A stretch of 64,000 nucleotides of DNA from Xylocopilactobacillus apicola (GCF_033095985.1 NZ_AP026802.1:806001-870000); one strand, 5' to 3'; shown: positions 9,670 to 19,841, counted from the first letter of the stretch. Made by a program: numbers and translations. Notes: generated by a model from the letters alone, not told the origin.

Positions 9670-12600
9670 AATTGAATTTACCGCTGCACAAAAGCGGGCA
9701 ATTGAACTGCGAGGCAAAGATATTTTGGTTTACGCCTCGGCGGGTTCTGGCAAGACGACTGTGTTAATTCAGCGAATTATAAGAAGCATTTTAAATGGAA
9801 CCTCGCTTGATTCAATGTTAATTGTAACTTTTACTAGAGCTGCAGCAGGCGAAATGCGTGATCGATTGCGCCAGGCTCTAAATTTAGTTTTACAGCAAGA
9901 AGACTTGGATTTTGCTCAGGAGGAGTTTTTAAGATCTCAAATTGCTAGTCTTCAAACGGCCGATATCGAAACGATTGATTCTTTTTGTCAAAAAGTAATC
10001 CGGGCTTATTTTAACGTTGTAGGTATTGATCCAGGATTTCGGATTATGACCGATCAAAACGAAATTGATGAACTAAAGTTGGCGCCATTTAACGAAGCTT
10101 TTGGGGAGTTTTTGGCAAAAAAAGGGCAGGAGTTTTTTAATTTAGTCAAAAATTTTACTGACGGTAAAACAATTCAACGTTACCAAGATTTAATTCACGA
10201 TTTGGAGGCTTATTCTTCATCGCTCGCTAATCAAAAAGAATGGTTAAATTCACTTGATAAAATGTATCGGTTTGAGAAGACATTTTCAGATAGTTATTTT
10301 TATCACAATGATTTTAAACCGTATTTGAAGCAACAAATTGTTTTTTTTGTCAGCAAATTTAAACAAATTGCTAATCTTTCAGAGGAATATCCTGATCTTG
10401 ATTTTTACCTGCAGGAGGCTTTGAAGGGGATTGATTATTTTTCAAATCTTGCAAAAAGACTACCAGATTTAGATTATGCTGTGGTCAAAGAGCAACTATT
10501 TGATTTTGATTTTGCGCGTGCTAAACCGGTGAGAAACAAGGACGAGGCGCTGCAAGAAACGAAACAAATGGTTCAAGATGAGCGCACGGCTTTAAAAAAA
10601 TCCTGGACCGGGCTCAAAAAATTATTCCAATTTAGCGAATCAGAACTCAACGAGCTTTCTAAGAAAACAGGAGAGCGAATCAAGTTACTAAGTGAATTTA
10701 CGATCAGCTATTTATCTAAGGTGGAATTAGTTAAACGAAGCGAAAATGCTTATGAATTTTCTGATTTAGAAAGGTTTGCTCATGAAATTTTAACGAATAG
10801 TGAAGTGGCGCGGACTACTTACCAAAAAAGATTTAAAGAAATTTTGATTGATGAATATCAGGATATTAATAATCTGCAGGATGCTATTCTAACAACTTTG
10901 AGCGGCGATCAGCACAATCTTTTTATGGTTGGTGATATCAAACAGTCAATTTATGGTTTTCGTCACGCAAATCCGCGCCTTTTTCTCAAAAAGTATCAAG
11001 ATTTTCAAGATCCTGCCAAAGTCGATCAGGAAGTAATTATAATTGCTCAAAACTATCGATCGGTAGAAAATATTGACGATTCGGTTAACTTTTTCTTTGA
11101 GCAATTAATGGATCAAGAGGTCGGTGAGTTAGAATATGATGAGAATTCCCACTTGCAGTTTGGTGCGAAGTATTATCCGTCAACCCTTGATTCTGAGGTT
11201 GAATTTCTTGTTGAAAATGGGTCTGAACAGGACTTTTCTCAATCGCAGGCACTTGCACAAGTAACAGTTCAGCGGATTCAACAAATGTTAGGTCATCATG
11301 AACAAATTTATGATATTCAGACTAAAAAACTACGAGAAGTTAAGCTGAGTGACATTGCGATTTTAACGCGGACCAAGGCTGAAAATCGAGTGATTACTGA
11401 AGCTTTTGCGCAGGCTGGTTTGAATATTTTCAGTGGGCAGAACGAAGATTTTTTTGTGACGACTGAAATCAAGGTTATTATTTCTCTTTTAAAAGTCGTT
11501 GATAATCCTGATCAGGATATTCCTTTCGTTGCGATTTTAAAGTCGCCTTTTGGTCGTCTTAGCGATAATGATTTGGCTTTAATTCGTTCAAAGGATGAAC
11601 AAAAATCATTTTGGAAGGCAGCCCTTGCTTATCAGGAGGCATTCGAAGACGAATTGAGTGACAAATTAAAAAGAATTTGTGCTTTAATTCAAAATGCACG
11701 TGAACTTGCTGGAAATCATAACTTGGTCGAACTTTTAACGAATATTTATCAAGATCAACATTTCTTGGATTACGTTAGTTTAATGGTTGGAGGTAGTTTT
11801 AGAATTGCCAATTTGCGGACTTTTTTACTTCAAGCTAAAGATTTTCAGGAACGAGGGATTAGCGGACTTGGTGAGTTTGTTAGATACTTGGAGCGCGTTG
11901 AAAAATCTTCGGTCCGCCCTAAAATTGCTGAGCAAAAATCAGAAGATCAAGAAGCAGTCCAATTGATAACAATGCACGCAGCAAAAGGCTTGGAATTCCC
12001 GGTAGTTTTTCTTTACCGAGTGAATCGGCAGTTTAATTTAAGAGATTTCTCAGGCAGCTATGTTCTTAATGAGCAAGCGGGAATTGGCTTGAATTTAATT
12101 GATGAGCACAATATTTCTTATTTCTTGCCGCAAATTGAATTTATCAAACAAAAAGAAAAGAGCAAGCTGATTTCTGAGGAAATGAGAATTCTCTACGTTG
12201 CAATGACTCGTGCAAAAGAAAAATTAATCGTAGTGGGTAGCGATGAATCATTTTTGAACGATTTGCTTGATTCTAATGTCAGCCCTGATTTAATTTTGTC
12301 TAAAGAAGAACGGGAAAAGGCTAATTCATTTTTAAAAATGTTTAAACTGGCTCTAAAAGGACAAGTTCTGGCACTTGATGAACATAGTGCTATTTCAGCT
12401 CCTAAAAATGTTAATAATCATGCTCAAATTAAAATTATTCAAGTTGAAGCAAAGCCAGTTACTAAGACAACCGAAATTAAACAAAATGTTGAGCTAAGTG
12501 ATTTAATCAATCCTTGTGATCAATTGAAGTTAAAAGAGATTGATACGGCATTTTCCTGGCAATATTCACAACTCGGTGCAACGCAGACATCGGCTTATCA

Positions 12601-13261
12601 ATCTGTGTCTGATTTAAAGACGTTGTTTCAAGAACCAGATGATGATAATTTGCAGGCTGCAAGGTTTAGTGCTTTTAATGTTCAGAAAAACGAATTTGCT
12701 TTGCCGGAATTTAAAGGTAATAAAAAAGTTACATCCTCTGAAGTAGGAAGTGCCACGCATTTACTGTTAAGAGAAATTTCTTTAAAAAAAGCGCCAACTG
12801 AGGAAAGCTTGCAAACCAAAATATCAGAGTTAGTTGCTAGAAATTTGATCAAAGTGTCAGTTGGTTCGCAAATAAAACTTTCGCCGATTGTTAAATTTTT
12901 TGAAACTGATTTAGGACAATTGATTTTGAATGAATCAACCGTTTTTTATAGAGAGCAGTCCTTTCAAGCGGTCGCTAATCCCAATGTTCTCTATCCAAAC
13001 GAGCAATTTGGAACTCAAGATAGTGTTTTAATTCACGGAATTATTGATGGATTTTTAAATCTTCCAACAGAGATTATTCTCCTAGATTATAAAACTGATC
13101 ATTTAGGAAATAAAAATAATTTTGAGCGAACGAAAACCTTGATTAAGCGCTATGAAGGGCAGCTTAAAGTTTATGGTGAAGTACTTTTTTCGATGTATCA
13201 TAAACCAGTGAAGAAGAATTTGGTCGCACTTGATGGTCCAACGGTTATCGAGGTGAATTAA
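9662..13261 (+). CDS. rexA: ATP-dependent helicase/nuclease subunit RexA (AddA)
   Basis: UvrD-like 3'-5' helicase plus nuclease subunit. Walker A ASAGSGKTT is at residues 25-33, motif II DEYQD near 397, the motif III region GDIKQSIYGFRHA near 422, TMHAAKGLEFPVVFLY near 775, and motif VI YVAMTRAKEK near 848. A C-terminal PD-(D/E)XK nuclease carries LLDYKTDHL (Asp1142, Lys1144). ATG 9662 has GAAGGG upstream; an in-frame GTG at 9653 is less likely. Length of 1199 residues is typical. It is coupled to rexB by overlap. Confidence 0.97.
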   Translation: MSKIEFTAAQKRAIELRGKDILVYASAGSGKTTVLIQRIIRSILNGTSLDSMLIVTFTRAAAGEMRDRLRQALNLVLQQEDLDFAQEEFLRSQIASLQTADIETIDSFCQKVIRAYFNVVGIDPGFRIMTDQNEIDELKLAPFNEAFGEFLAKKGQEFFNLVKNFTDGKTIQRYQDLIHDLEAYSSSLANQKEWLNSLDKMYRFEKTFSDSYFYHNDFKPYLKQQIVFFVSKFKQIANLSEEYPDLDFYLQEALKGIDYFSNLAKRLPDLDYAVVKEQLFDFDFARAKPVRNKDEALQETKQMVQDERTALKKSWTGLKKLFQFSESELNELSKKTGERIKLLSEFTISYLSKVELVKRSENAYEFSDLERFAHEILTNSEVARTTYQKRFKEILIDEYQDINNLQDAILTTLSGDQHNLFMVGDIKQSIYGFRHANPRLFLKKYQDFQDPAKVDQEVIIIAQNYRSVENIDDSVNFFFEQLMDQEVGELEYDENSHLQFGAKYYPSTLDSEVEFLVENGSEQDFSQSQALAQVTVQRIQQMLGHHEQIYDIQTKKLREVKLSDIAILTRTKAENRVITEAFAQAGLNIFSGQNEDFFVTTEIKVIISLLKVVDNPDQDIPFVAILKSPFGRLSDNDLALIRSKDEQKSFWKAALAYQEAFEDELSDKLKRICALIQNARELAGNHNLVELLTNIYQDQHFLDYVSLMVGGSFRIANLRTFLLQAKDFQERGISGLGEFVRYLERVEKSSVRPKIAEQKSEDQEAVQLITMHAAKGLEFPVVFLYRVNRQFNLRDFSGSYVLNEQAGIGLNLIDEHNISYFLPQIEFIKQKEKSKLISEEMRILYVAMTRAKEKLIVVGSDESFLNDLLDSNVSPDLILSKEEREKANSFLKMFKLALKGQVLALDEHSAISAPKNVNNHAQIKIIQVEAKPVTKTTEIKQNVELSDLINPCDQLKLKEIDTAFSWQYSQLGATQTSAYQSVSDLKTLFQEPDDDNLQAARFSAFNVQKNEFALPEFKGNKKVTSSEVGSATHLLLREISLKKAPTEESLQTKISELVARNLIKVSVGSQIKLSPIVKFFETDLGQLILNESTVFYREQSFQAVANPNVLYPNEQFGTQDSVLIHGIIDGFLNLPTEIILLDYKTDHLGNKNNFERTKTLIKRYEGQLKVYGEVLFSMYHKPVKKNLVALDGPTVIEVN

Positions 13262-13279
13262 CTAATCGATGAGAGATTG

Positions 13280-13288
13280 TGCTAGAAT
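13280..13288 (+). promoter_or_regulatory. Extended -10 promoter for the tseB-like gene
   Basis: TGCTAGAAT is an extended -10 element with no good -35, 27 nt upstream of the GTG start. Similar TGC-TA-n-AT elements occur ahead of pyrH and the rhomboid gene. Confidence 0.4.
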
Positions 13289-13314
13289 GTTAAAAGTTTT
13301 AAGGACGGGATGAA

Positions 13315-13800
13315 GTGAAAAAAAAATCTAAACGTTTTCCAATAATATTTAGCTTGATTGTAATTGTGGTGGCAGTTGTCGCTGCTACGATCTTGATTGC
13401 AAACACGCCCTTTATGCGTGTAAAAAATGATGCGCTTAGCGTAATTAAGAAAAAGACTGATCTGAGAGATTTCTCCAAGTATTATTGGTACAATCACGAC
13501 GCTTCTTACTTTTCAGCTTTGGGCAAAAATAACAAAGATCAAGAACAGTATGCAATAGTGAATACTTCTAACGGTGAAATTTTAATCGTGGACCGTAAGG
13601 ATGGAATTTCTGAAGATGAAGCTAAAAAAATTGTTCTTAGATCTTCTGACAAGGTTAAAGAAATTCAAAATACTCGACTTGGAATTTATCGCAAAAATGT
13701 CGTTTGGGAGGTCAGTTTTTTCGACAATCGCCATCAGTTAAATTATTACACCTTGTCCTTTAAGAACGGTAAGGTATTGCAAAAAGTTTTGGATGTTTAG
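13315..13800 (+). CDS. TseB/YpmB-like membrane-anchored protein (DUF5590)
   Basis: A 161-residue protein with a single N-terminal membrane anchor (about residues 8-30) and an extracellular alpha/beta domain resembling Bacillus YpmB/TseB, a regulator of class A/B penicillin-binding protein activity during elongation. The sequence similarity is weak. The assignment leans on the pattern YYWYNHDASYFSALG, the duplicated PepSY-like folds and on position, since ypmB homologues sit ahead of dnaD-nth. GTG start with AAGGACGGGA upstream. The asnS gene that often lies between ypmB and dnaD is absent here. Confidence 0.7.
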   Translation: MKKKSKRFPIIFSLIVIVVAVVAATILIANTPFMRVKNDALSVIKKKTDLRDFSKYYWYNHDASYFSALGKNNKDQEQYAIVNTSNGEILIVDRKDGISEDEAKKIVLRSSDKVKEIQNTRLGIYRKNVVWEVSFFDNRHQLNYYTLSFKNGKVLQKVLDV

Positions 13801-13835
13801 GTAAAAAATGTTACAAGAAGACGGTCAACACCATA

Positions 13836-14456
13836 ATGAGTAGAGCAAAAGGTTCACTTAAATACTTAATTAGCGGCTTTTCAGCTGTTAATAATTACTT
13901 GATTCAACACTATCAAGAGTTTGGATTAACTGATCAAGAGTTGATTTTATACTTAAATTTGGTCAGCTATGCCAATCAAAATAACTTGTTTCCTAATATG
14001 AAAACCTTAAGTAAGAATTTGCATGTTTCTGAAAGTGAGGTTTTTAATTTAATCAGTAGTTTAGAACGTAAAAGAATTTTGACGATTGAAACTAGGGATA
14101 TTGACGGAAAAGCTTCTTCTTATTATGACCTTGATCACATTTATCAAATTGACGTTGAAGAAGGTGATTTGATCGAGGTTGATCAAAATAATTCTGATGA
14201 GCTTGAACAATTAATTCAAAAATTTGAAGTCGAGTTTGGTCGGCCGCTTTCGCCAATTGAAATTGAAAAAGTTTCTGGCTGGTTGGAAGTCGATCATTTT
14301 AATGCAGATTTAGTTGAAGTAGCTTTAAAAGAAGCAGTGTTGGCGCAAGTTTATAATTTTAAATATATCGATCGAATTTTGGTCACCTGGAGAAAAAGAA
14401 ATATTAAAACAGCTCGAGATTACGAAAATTCGAAGTTGAACAACGACTTACTATGA
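13836..14456 (+). CDS. dnaD: DnaD-domain replication protein
   Basis: Primosome protein that remodels DNA at replication restart and initiation. An N-terminal winged-helix region (about residues 10-95, with the LTDQELILYLNLVSYANQ helix) is followed by the DnaD/DnaB C-terminal domain. That domain carries the signature YIDRILVTW (YxxxIxxxW) near residue 182. Length of 206 residues is normal. The ATG has no convincing SD, so the start is less certain than the function. It overlaps nth by four bases (ATGA). Confidence 0.92.
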   Translation: MSRAKGSLKYLISGFSAVNNYLIQHYQEFGLTDQELILYLNLVSYANQNNLFPNMKTLSKNLHVSESEVFNLISSLERKRILTIETRDIDGKASSYYDLDHIYQIDVEEGDLIEVDQNNSDELEQLIQKFEVEFGRPLSPIEIEKVSGWLEVDHFNADLVEVALKEAVLAQVYNFKYIDRILVTWRKRNIKTARDYENSKLNNDLL

Positions 14457-15100
14457 TTTCAAAAGACAAATACCGCAAAATTTTGACTGTGTTAGCTGAA
14501 TTTTATCCGACAGCTCAAACTGAGCTTGTTTACCACAATGGGTTTGAATTGCTTGTGGCGGTGGTTTTGAGCGCCCAGACTACTGATAAACAAGTTAATA
14601 AAGTCACCCCGGAACTGTTTAAGCACTTCGCTACGCCCGAGCAGCTGGGCCAGGCAAATCTTTTAGAAGTTGAATCTTTAATTAACTCAATTGGACTTTA
14701 CCGGAATAAAAGCAAAAATATTATCAAGCTAGCTCAAATTATCCACGAACAATATCATGATGAGCTCCCCACAGAAAAAGAGGATTTATTAAAACTTCCT
14801 GGAGTGGGGGAAAAGACTGCGAGTGTTGTGATGGGTGATTATTATCACGTACCAGCACTTGCTGTTGATACCCATGTTGCCCGGTTGGCAAAACGCTGGG
14901 ACGTGGTTGGAGATAATGCATCAGTTGAAGAGGTACAAAAAAAGCTGATGGAGTTGACACCCAAAAAAGATTGGATTGTCACGCATCATCGGCTAATTCT
15001 TTTTGGTCGTTATTTTTGTACGGCCCGTTCACCAAAATGTTTAAACTGCGAGCTTTTAACACTCTGTAAATACGGTAAAAATCGCCTCAAGATCAAATAA
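14453..15100 (+). CDS. nth: Endonuclease III (DNA glycosylase/AP lyase)
   Basis: Removes oxidised pyrimidines and nicks AP sites in base excision repair. The helix-hairpin-helix LPGVGEKTASVVMG carries the catalytic lysine, and VDTHVARLAKR supplies the catalytic aspartate. The C-terminal C-x6-C-x2-C-x5-C pattern (CTARSPKCLNCELLTLC) binds the 4Fe-4S cluster. Length is 215 residues. Its start overlaps the end of dnaD, so the pair should be coupled. It converges on pbp1A with only 3 nt between stops. Confidence 0.97.
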   Translation: MISKDKYRKILTVLAEFYPTAQTELVYHNGFELLVAVVLSAQTTDKQVNKVTPELFKHFATPEQLGQANLLEVESLINSIGLYRNKSKNIIKLAQIIHEQYHDELPTEKEDLLKLPGVGEKTASVVMGDYYHVPALAVDTHVARLAKRWDVVGDNASVEEVQKKLMELTPKKDWIVTHHRLILFGRYFCTARSPKCLNCELLTLCKYGKNRLKIK

Positions 15101-15103
15101 CTA

Positions 15104-17371
15104 TCAATCTGATGAACTATAATTGCTGCTTTGAGAGTTACTGCTCTGTGAGTTTACTGTATTTTGCGAGCTTGAACTATTACTTTGCTCACTGCTTTGC
15201 ATTGAGCTACTGCTTTCAGATTCGCTATTTTGTGAAATTTGAGAACTCGAACTTGAACTCGTTTCGCTACTAGTGGATTCACTCTGCTGGTCATTTTTTG
15301 ATTTTTTATTTTGTTCTTTACCATTGGTAATTGAGCCGATTGGAGCTTTAGGTTGAGTACCACTGAGAAACAGTTCACTAACCCCGCCCGAACTTACAGC
15401 AACTGGCGGATAAATTCCCTTTAAGACTCGAACGTTTTCGACATTACTTGGCTTTTTCCAGTCCTGCGAGGCTTTGTTCTCATAGAGAAAGTTCATTAGC
15501 TTTTGGTAAATGGCACCAGCAATTGCTTGCTGCTCGTAGTTCAAACCACCTTTTATCGGATCGTCGTATCCGGTCCAAATTGAAATACTATAGTCTTTTG
15601 AATACCCGTCAAACCAATTATCTTTAGCAATCCCGCTGCCAGCCAATGCGGGGTTTTTAGTTGTTTCACTTTCGTCATAATTAGTAGATCCAGTCTTAGC
15701 TGCATCATAAATATTAGGAGTTACTCCGTACTCGCCGTTACCATATTTAAATGAATCTTTAAGCACATCTGTAATCATATAGGCAGTGGCAGGGAACATT
15801 GCCTTATTTTCTTTACCGCTGAATTGGCGAACTCGGCCATCGGGTAAAACAATTTTGGTGACATAGGTGGGTTCGTGATAAATTCCGTTGTTAGCTAAAG
15901 CACTGTAGGCGCCAGCCATTTGTAAAGAAGAAAATGAACCACCAATTGCCTCTGAATAAACTTGATCTTTGGCGGGAATTTTTAAGCCCAAATTTTTGAC
16001 AAAATCAGTCGCCTGTTTAATCCCGACGGCTTGAAGAGTTTTTACTGCTGGGATATTTCGTGAGGATGCTAAGGCTACTCTTAGAGAAATTGAACCCATA
16101 TATTCGTTATCCCAATTGTGAACCGCTGTATCAGTTCCGGGGTAGTTAAACGGTTGATCACTCATCTGTTGGAAAGTTGAGTATTTTAAATATTCAATTG
16201 CTGGGGCGTAGTCAAGGAGCGGTTTAATAGTTGAACCAACACTGCGACTAGTTTGAACTGCTCGATTGATCCCAAATTGAATCTTTTGTTGCTTGCGCCC
16301 GCCAATTTGCGCTAGAACGTGCCCGTTAGTAGGATCGATAATCGTTAAACCAACTTGCATCTGATCGTCAGGAAAACGAACAGATGGATCGTCATTAACT
16401 AACTCATACGCCTTAGATTGCAGATTTGAATTGAGATTAGTGTAAATTTTGAGACCGTCAGCAAAGGGATCATAGCCAAGTTTTTTGACCTCATCGAGCG
16501 TTTCCTTAATATATGGATCAATCGCCATATTAATACTTCTTTTTTGATCGTTATCAGCTTTAGCTACTAAAGACTTTAAAGTATCGGTATTGATCGCATT
16601 TTGATACTCATTTTGCGTAATTTTCTCGTTGTTTAGCATGGCTTTCAATACAACATTGCGCCTGTTCATGAAAGCTTGGGGGTGAAGGTAAGGCTCTTGA
16701 TTGGAGGGAAGATTAGAAAGACCTGCAAGACTAGCTGCTTGATCAAGGGTTAAATCACGATTATTTTTACCAAAATAATAGCGGGAAGCTGTTTCGACGC
16801 CGTAGACACTATTACCTAAGTAAACTTTATTAACATAGAATTCTAAGATCTGATCTTTGGTGTAATTTTGTTCCAGCTGCATTGCAAGCCAGGCTTCTTG
16901 CGCCTTACGCCGGATGGTGCGGTCTTTAGCATCTGTTGAATAAAATGAAAGTTTGATAAGCTGTTGAGTTAATGTTGAAGCACCTGATGCACCGCCACCG
17001 GTCACATTTCGAAAACCAGCCACGACAATTCTTAAAGGATCGATGCCCAAGTTATTTTGGTAAAAGTGGCGGTCTTCAACACTAACCAGCGCGTTAAGGT
17101 AAGTTTTTGAGACTTTGGAGATCGGAACATAAGTTCGGTCTTCAACTCCTGCAGTGTAGACCGGTTTGTCAGCACTGTCATATACAATACTTGATTTAAC
17201 ACTTTCTAATTTTGCGCGGGTTAATTTGGGCGAACCGAATGCGTAAAAGGCAAATAATGAAGCACCGGTTGCACAAACAATAATGAAGGCAATGAACCCC
17301 CAAATGATAACTTTTTTAATGATTGTTTCTTTTTTGCGAGTTTTAAAAGGACGATGATAGTGTTCTGGCAT
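15104..17371 (-). CDS. pbp1A: Class A penicillin-binding protein 1A
   Basis: Bifunctional peptidoglycan glycosyltransferase/transpeptidase. A short basic cytoplasmic tail and one membrane segment (about residues 22-45) precede the GT51 domain, with catalytic VEDRHFY and STLTQQLIK. The transpeptidase domain shows SxxK (STIK), SRN and KTGS. The C-terminus beyond residue ~690 is a low-complexity Ser/Asn/Gln/Glu tail, probably a flexible wall-spanning extension. ATG 17371 is chosen because GGAG lies 10 nt upstream and the frame before it lies inside recU. 755 residues. Operon partner of recU, as in most Firmicutes. Confidence 0.96.
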   Translation of the reverse strand: MPEHYHRPFKTRKKETIIKKVIIWGFIAFIIVCATGASLFAFYAFGSPKLTRAKLESVKSSIVYDSADKPVYTAGVEDRTYVPISKVSKTYLNALVSVEDRHFYQNNLGIDPLRIVVAGFRNVTGGGASGASTLTQQLIKLSFYSTDAKDRTIRRKAQEAWLAMQLEQNYTKDQILEFYVNKVYLGNSVYGVETASRYYFGKNNRDLTLDQAASLAGLSNLPSNQEPYLHPQAFMNRRNVVLKAMLNNEKITQNEYQNAINTDTLKSLVAKADNDQKRSINMAIDPYIKETLDEVKKLGYDPFADGLKIYTNLNSNLQSKAYELVNDDPSVRFPDDQMQVGLTIIDPTNGHVLAQIGGRKQQKIQFGINRAVQTSRSVGSTIKPLLDYAPAIEYLKYSTFQQMSDQPFNYPGTDTAVHNWDNEYMGSISLRVALASSRNIPAVKTLQAVGIKQATDFVKNLGLKIPAKDQVYSEAIGGSFSSLQMAGAYSALANNGIYHEPTYVTKIVLPDGRVRQFSGKENKAMFPATAYMITDVLKDSFKYGNGEYGVTPNIYDAAKTGSTNYDESETTKNPALAGSGIAKDNWFDGYSKDYSISIWTGYDDPIKGGLNYEQQAIAGAIYQKLMNFLYENKASQDWKKPSNVENVRVLKGIYPPVAVSSGGVSELFLSGTQPKAPIGSITNGKEQNKKSKNDQQSESTSSETSSSSSSQISQNSESESSSSMQSSEQSNSSSSQNTVNSQSSNSQSSNYSSSD

Positions 17372-17372
17372 T

Positions 17373-17975
17373 TTATTTTGACTCCTTCGCAATAATTGCG
17401 TCGACATAATCAATATAGGGAATTAAAGGTAATGATGAAGGTTTAAATTCATAGCCGTGTGTTTCAAAAATTTCGACCGGAATTGATTTACGACCATTTT
17501 TTGTTTGTAAATTCCAATATTTAATGACTTGTGAAGCATTTAACATAAAGAAACGATTCAATTTAACAAATGAAACAATAACAAAGCAGATTCCTTTTTG
17601 TTTAAGGCATTGTTCCATATGGTGAATTTGATGTTCATGGAAGTTATCAAGGGGAAGATAAGTGGCACGGGTCGTCTCTTTTGCTTCGAAATCCAAATAA
17701 TATCCTTTGTAAACTCCATTATAATCAGTTGTTGAGGGCTGACGAAAAAAAGCTTCCGTAATTCTCGCGTGACTTCTATTAGGATAATCAACTTTCACGA
17801 TTTGAATTGGCGTTGGCTTCTTATGGACAACAGCAATCCCTAAATTTAAGTAATGCTTGTTACTCAAATTGATCATTTTTTCGAGCGACATCCCGCGACG
17901 TCCGAAGTTAGTCGAGCTCTCTTCTTTTAAATTTTTCTTGCTTCCTTGGCCTGTCGGATATTTAATCATAGCCAT
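17373..17975 (-). CDS. recU: Holliday junction resolvase RecU
   Basis: Resolves Holliday junctions during recombination and chromosome segregation. NFGRRGMSLEKMI at residues 23-35 and the nuclease core YYLDFEAKETT (with the D-x-E-x-K pattern) are characteristic. Length of 200 residues is normal. Start ATG 17975 has a weak SD; ATG 17969 (MIKYPTGQ) is an equally good alternative. It is followed at once by pbp1A, with the PBP ATG one base after the recU stop. Confidence 0.95.
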   Translation of the reverse strand: MAMIKYPTGQGSKKNLKEESSTNFGRRGMSLEKMINLSNKHYLNLGIAVVHKKPTPIQIVKVDYPNRSHARITEAFFRQPSTTDYNGVYKGYYLDFEAKETTRATYLPLDNFHEHQIHHMEQCLKQKGICFVIVSFVKLNRFFMLNASQVIKYWNLQTKNGRKSIPVEIFETHGYEFKPSSLPLIPYIDYVDAIIAKESK

Positions 17976-18012
17976 ATTTTACCAAAAACCAGCACAAAAT
18001 AAATCTTTTACC

Positions 18013-18041
18013 TTGAAAACATTGCTCCAATCAGGTATTAT
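18013..18041 (+). promoter_or_regulatory. Sigma-A type promoter of rpsB-tsf
   Basis: TTGAAA at 18013-18018, a 17-nt spacer and TATTAT at 18036-18041. Transcription should begin near 18048, giving a leader of about 100 nt before rpsB. Confidence 0.75.
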
Positions 18042-18045
18042 ATTG

Positions 18046-18149
18046 ATTGGCTTAACGCCAAATGCCGCAATTACTGATTTGTCATCGGTGCTGTTAGTCA
18101 GTTAATTGACAGAGTTAAAAGTAATTGTTTGAAAAAACCGGAGGAAAAA
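18046..18149 (+). promoter_or_regulatory. rpsB 5' leader with hairpins (candidate S2 autoregulatory leader)
   Basis: The untranslated leader starts with a 5-bp hairpin (TTGGC 18047-18051 / GCCAA 18057-18061). Later come two competing pairings: ACTGA with TCAGT, and GTCA with TGAC further on. Ribosomal protein S2 operons are autoregulated through leaders in several bacteria. I see structure potential here but cannot match it to a named motif. Confidence 0.35.
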
Positions 18150-18947
18150 ATGGCAGAAATTACAATGAAACAACTTCTTGAAGCAGGTGTTCATTTCGGA
18201 CATCAAACAAGAAAATGGAACCCGAAGATGAAGCCGTATATTTTTACAGCTCGCAATGATATTTATATTATTGATCTCCAAAAAACCGTAAAAATGGTTA
18301 ACGATGCGTATAATTTTGTACGCGATGCTGCTGCTAGTGGTTCGCAATTTCTTTTTGTTGGAACTAAAAAACAGGCTTCAGACGCAATTGAAGAAGAAGC
18401 AAAAAAAGCAGGCGTATTTTATATTAATCACCGTTGGTTAGGTGGTTTGTTAACTAACTGGGAAACAATCCAGAAACGGATTAAGAGATTAAAAGATTTA
18501 GAGAAGATGGCTGAAGATGGCACCTTTGAACGCTTACCTAAAAAAGAAGTTGTTAAATTACAAAAACAACACGATAAATTAGAAAAATTCTTGGGTGGAA
18601 TTAAGGATATGGATCGATTACCTGATGTCGTTTACGTTGTTGACACTCATAAAGAACATATCGCTGTTCAGGAAGCTAATAAATTAAATATTCCAATTGT
18701 TGGAATGGTCGATACGAACGCTGATCCTGATAACATTGACGTAATTATTCCATCAAACGATGATGCGATTAGAGCAATTCGCTTGGTTACTTCAAAAATG
18801 GCTGATGCAATTATTGAAGGTCGTGAAGGTGAAGATCAGGGTGAAGTAGCTGAAGAAATCACAGTTAAAGAGAATTCTGAAGGCGGCGACACTAAGCAAG
18901 ATATGGAAGAAATCGTTGAAGTTGTCGAAGGTGATAACGATAAATAA
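18150..18947 (+). CDS. rpsB: 30S ribosomal protein S2
   Basis: Binds late to the 30S head near the 16S 3' end and recruits S1. The N-terminus [20 protein letters not shown] and [11 protein letters not shown] are family signatures. 265 residues from ATG 18150, with CGGAGG 6 nt upstream; an in-frame TTG at 18129 would add seven non-family residues and is rejected. The last 35 residues are an acidic, charged tail, a common variable extension. First gene of rpsB-tsf. Confidence 0.98.
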   Translation: MAEITMKQLLEAGVHFGHQTRKWNPKMKPYIFTARNDIYIIDLQKTVKMVNDAYNFVRDAAASGSQFLFVGTKKQASDAIEEEAKKAGVFYINHRWLGGLLTNWETIQKRIKRLKDLEKMAEDGTFERLPKKEVVKLQKQHDKLEKFLGGIKDMDRLPDVVYVVDTHKEHIAVQEANKLNIPIVGMVDTNADPDNIDVIIPSNDDAIRAIRLVTSKMADAIIEGREGEDQGEVAEEITVKENSEGGDTKQDMEEIVEVVEGDNDK

Positions 18948-18965
18948 CCAGAAAAGGAGATTTTG

Positions 18966-19841
18966 ATGGCAAATATTACAGCGGCACAAGTTAAAGAGTT
19001 GCGTGATAAAACTGGTGCTGGAATGATGGATGCAAAAAAGGCCTTGGTTGCAACTGATGGAGATCTTGAAGCTGCAATTAAAGAGCTTAGAGAAAAAGGT
19101 GTGATCAAAGCTGCTAAAAAGAGTGGCAGAATTGCAGCTGAAGGTTTAGCTAATGTTTTGGTTAAAGGTAACACAGCAGTTGTAGTTGAAGTAAATGCTG
19201 AAACTGATTTTGTTGCTTCCAATGACAAATTTAAACAGCTTGTTGCTGATATTCTTGAAGTTATTGCGGATCATAAGCCAAAAGATTTGGATTCGGCATT
19301 AGCATTACCGTTAAATGGCGGGACTGTCCAAGATGATATTACAAATGCGACGGCAATTATTGGAGAAAAAATCACATTACGTCGTTTTGTGATTGTTGAG
19401 AAAACTGATGATGAAGTCTTTGGAACTTATTTGCATAATGGCGGGCAAATTGCAGTTTTAGTTACGGTAGCTGGCAATGATGAATCCGTAGCTAAAGATC
19501 TTGCAATGCACGTTGCAGCTATCCATCCTTTATATGTTTCACGTGATCAAATTCCAAAGGAAATAGTTGATAACGAAACCGATATTGCAACAACAGAAAC
19601 TCGTAATGAGGGTAAACCAGAAAACATTATTGAAAAGATTGTTGCTGGACGAGTTAACAAGAAGTTGGCAGAGATCACTTTAGAGGATCAAGAGTTTGTT
19701 AAAGATTCTTCAATGAAGGTTTCTGAATATGTTAGTTCAAAAAATAGTAAAATCAAGAATTTTGTTCGTTATGAAGTCGGTGAAGGAATCGAAAAGAAAA
19801 ATGATGACTTCGTTAAAGAAGTAATGGATCAAATCAAATAG
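18966..19841 (+). CDS. tsf: Elongation factor Ts
   Basis: Guanine-nucleotide exchange factor for EF-Tu. The N-terminal [16 protein letters not shown] and [15 protein letters not shown] signatures are present, as is the coiled-coil/C-terminal module. 291 residues from ATG 18966, GGAG 6 nt upstream; TTG 18963 directly before it is too close to the SD. It is followed by a clear terminator, so rpsB-tsf is a closed operon. Confidence 0.98.
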   Translation: MANITAAQVKELRDKTGAGMMDAKKALVATDGDLEAAIKELREKGVIKAAKKSGRIAAEGLANVLVKGNTAVVVEVNAETDFVASNDKFKQLVADILEVIADHKPKDLDSALALPLNGGTVQDDITNATAIIGEKITLRRFVIVEKTDDEVFGTYLHNGGQIAVLVTVAGNDESVAKDLAMHVAAIHPLYVSRDQIPKEIVDNETDIATTETRNEGKPENIIEKIVAGRVNKKLAEITLEDQEFVKDSSMKVSEYVSSKNSKIKNFVRYEVGEGIEKKNDDFVKEVMDQIK

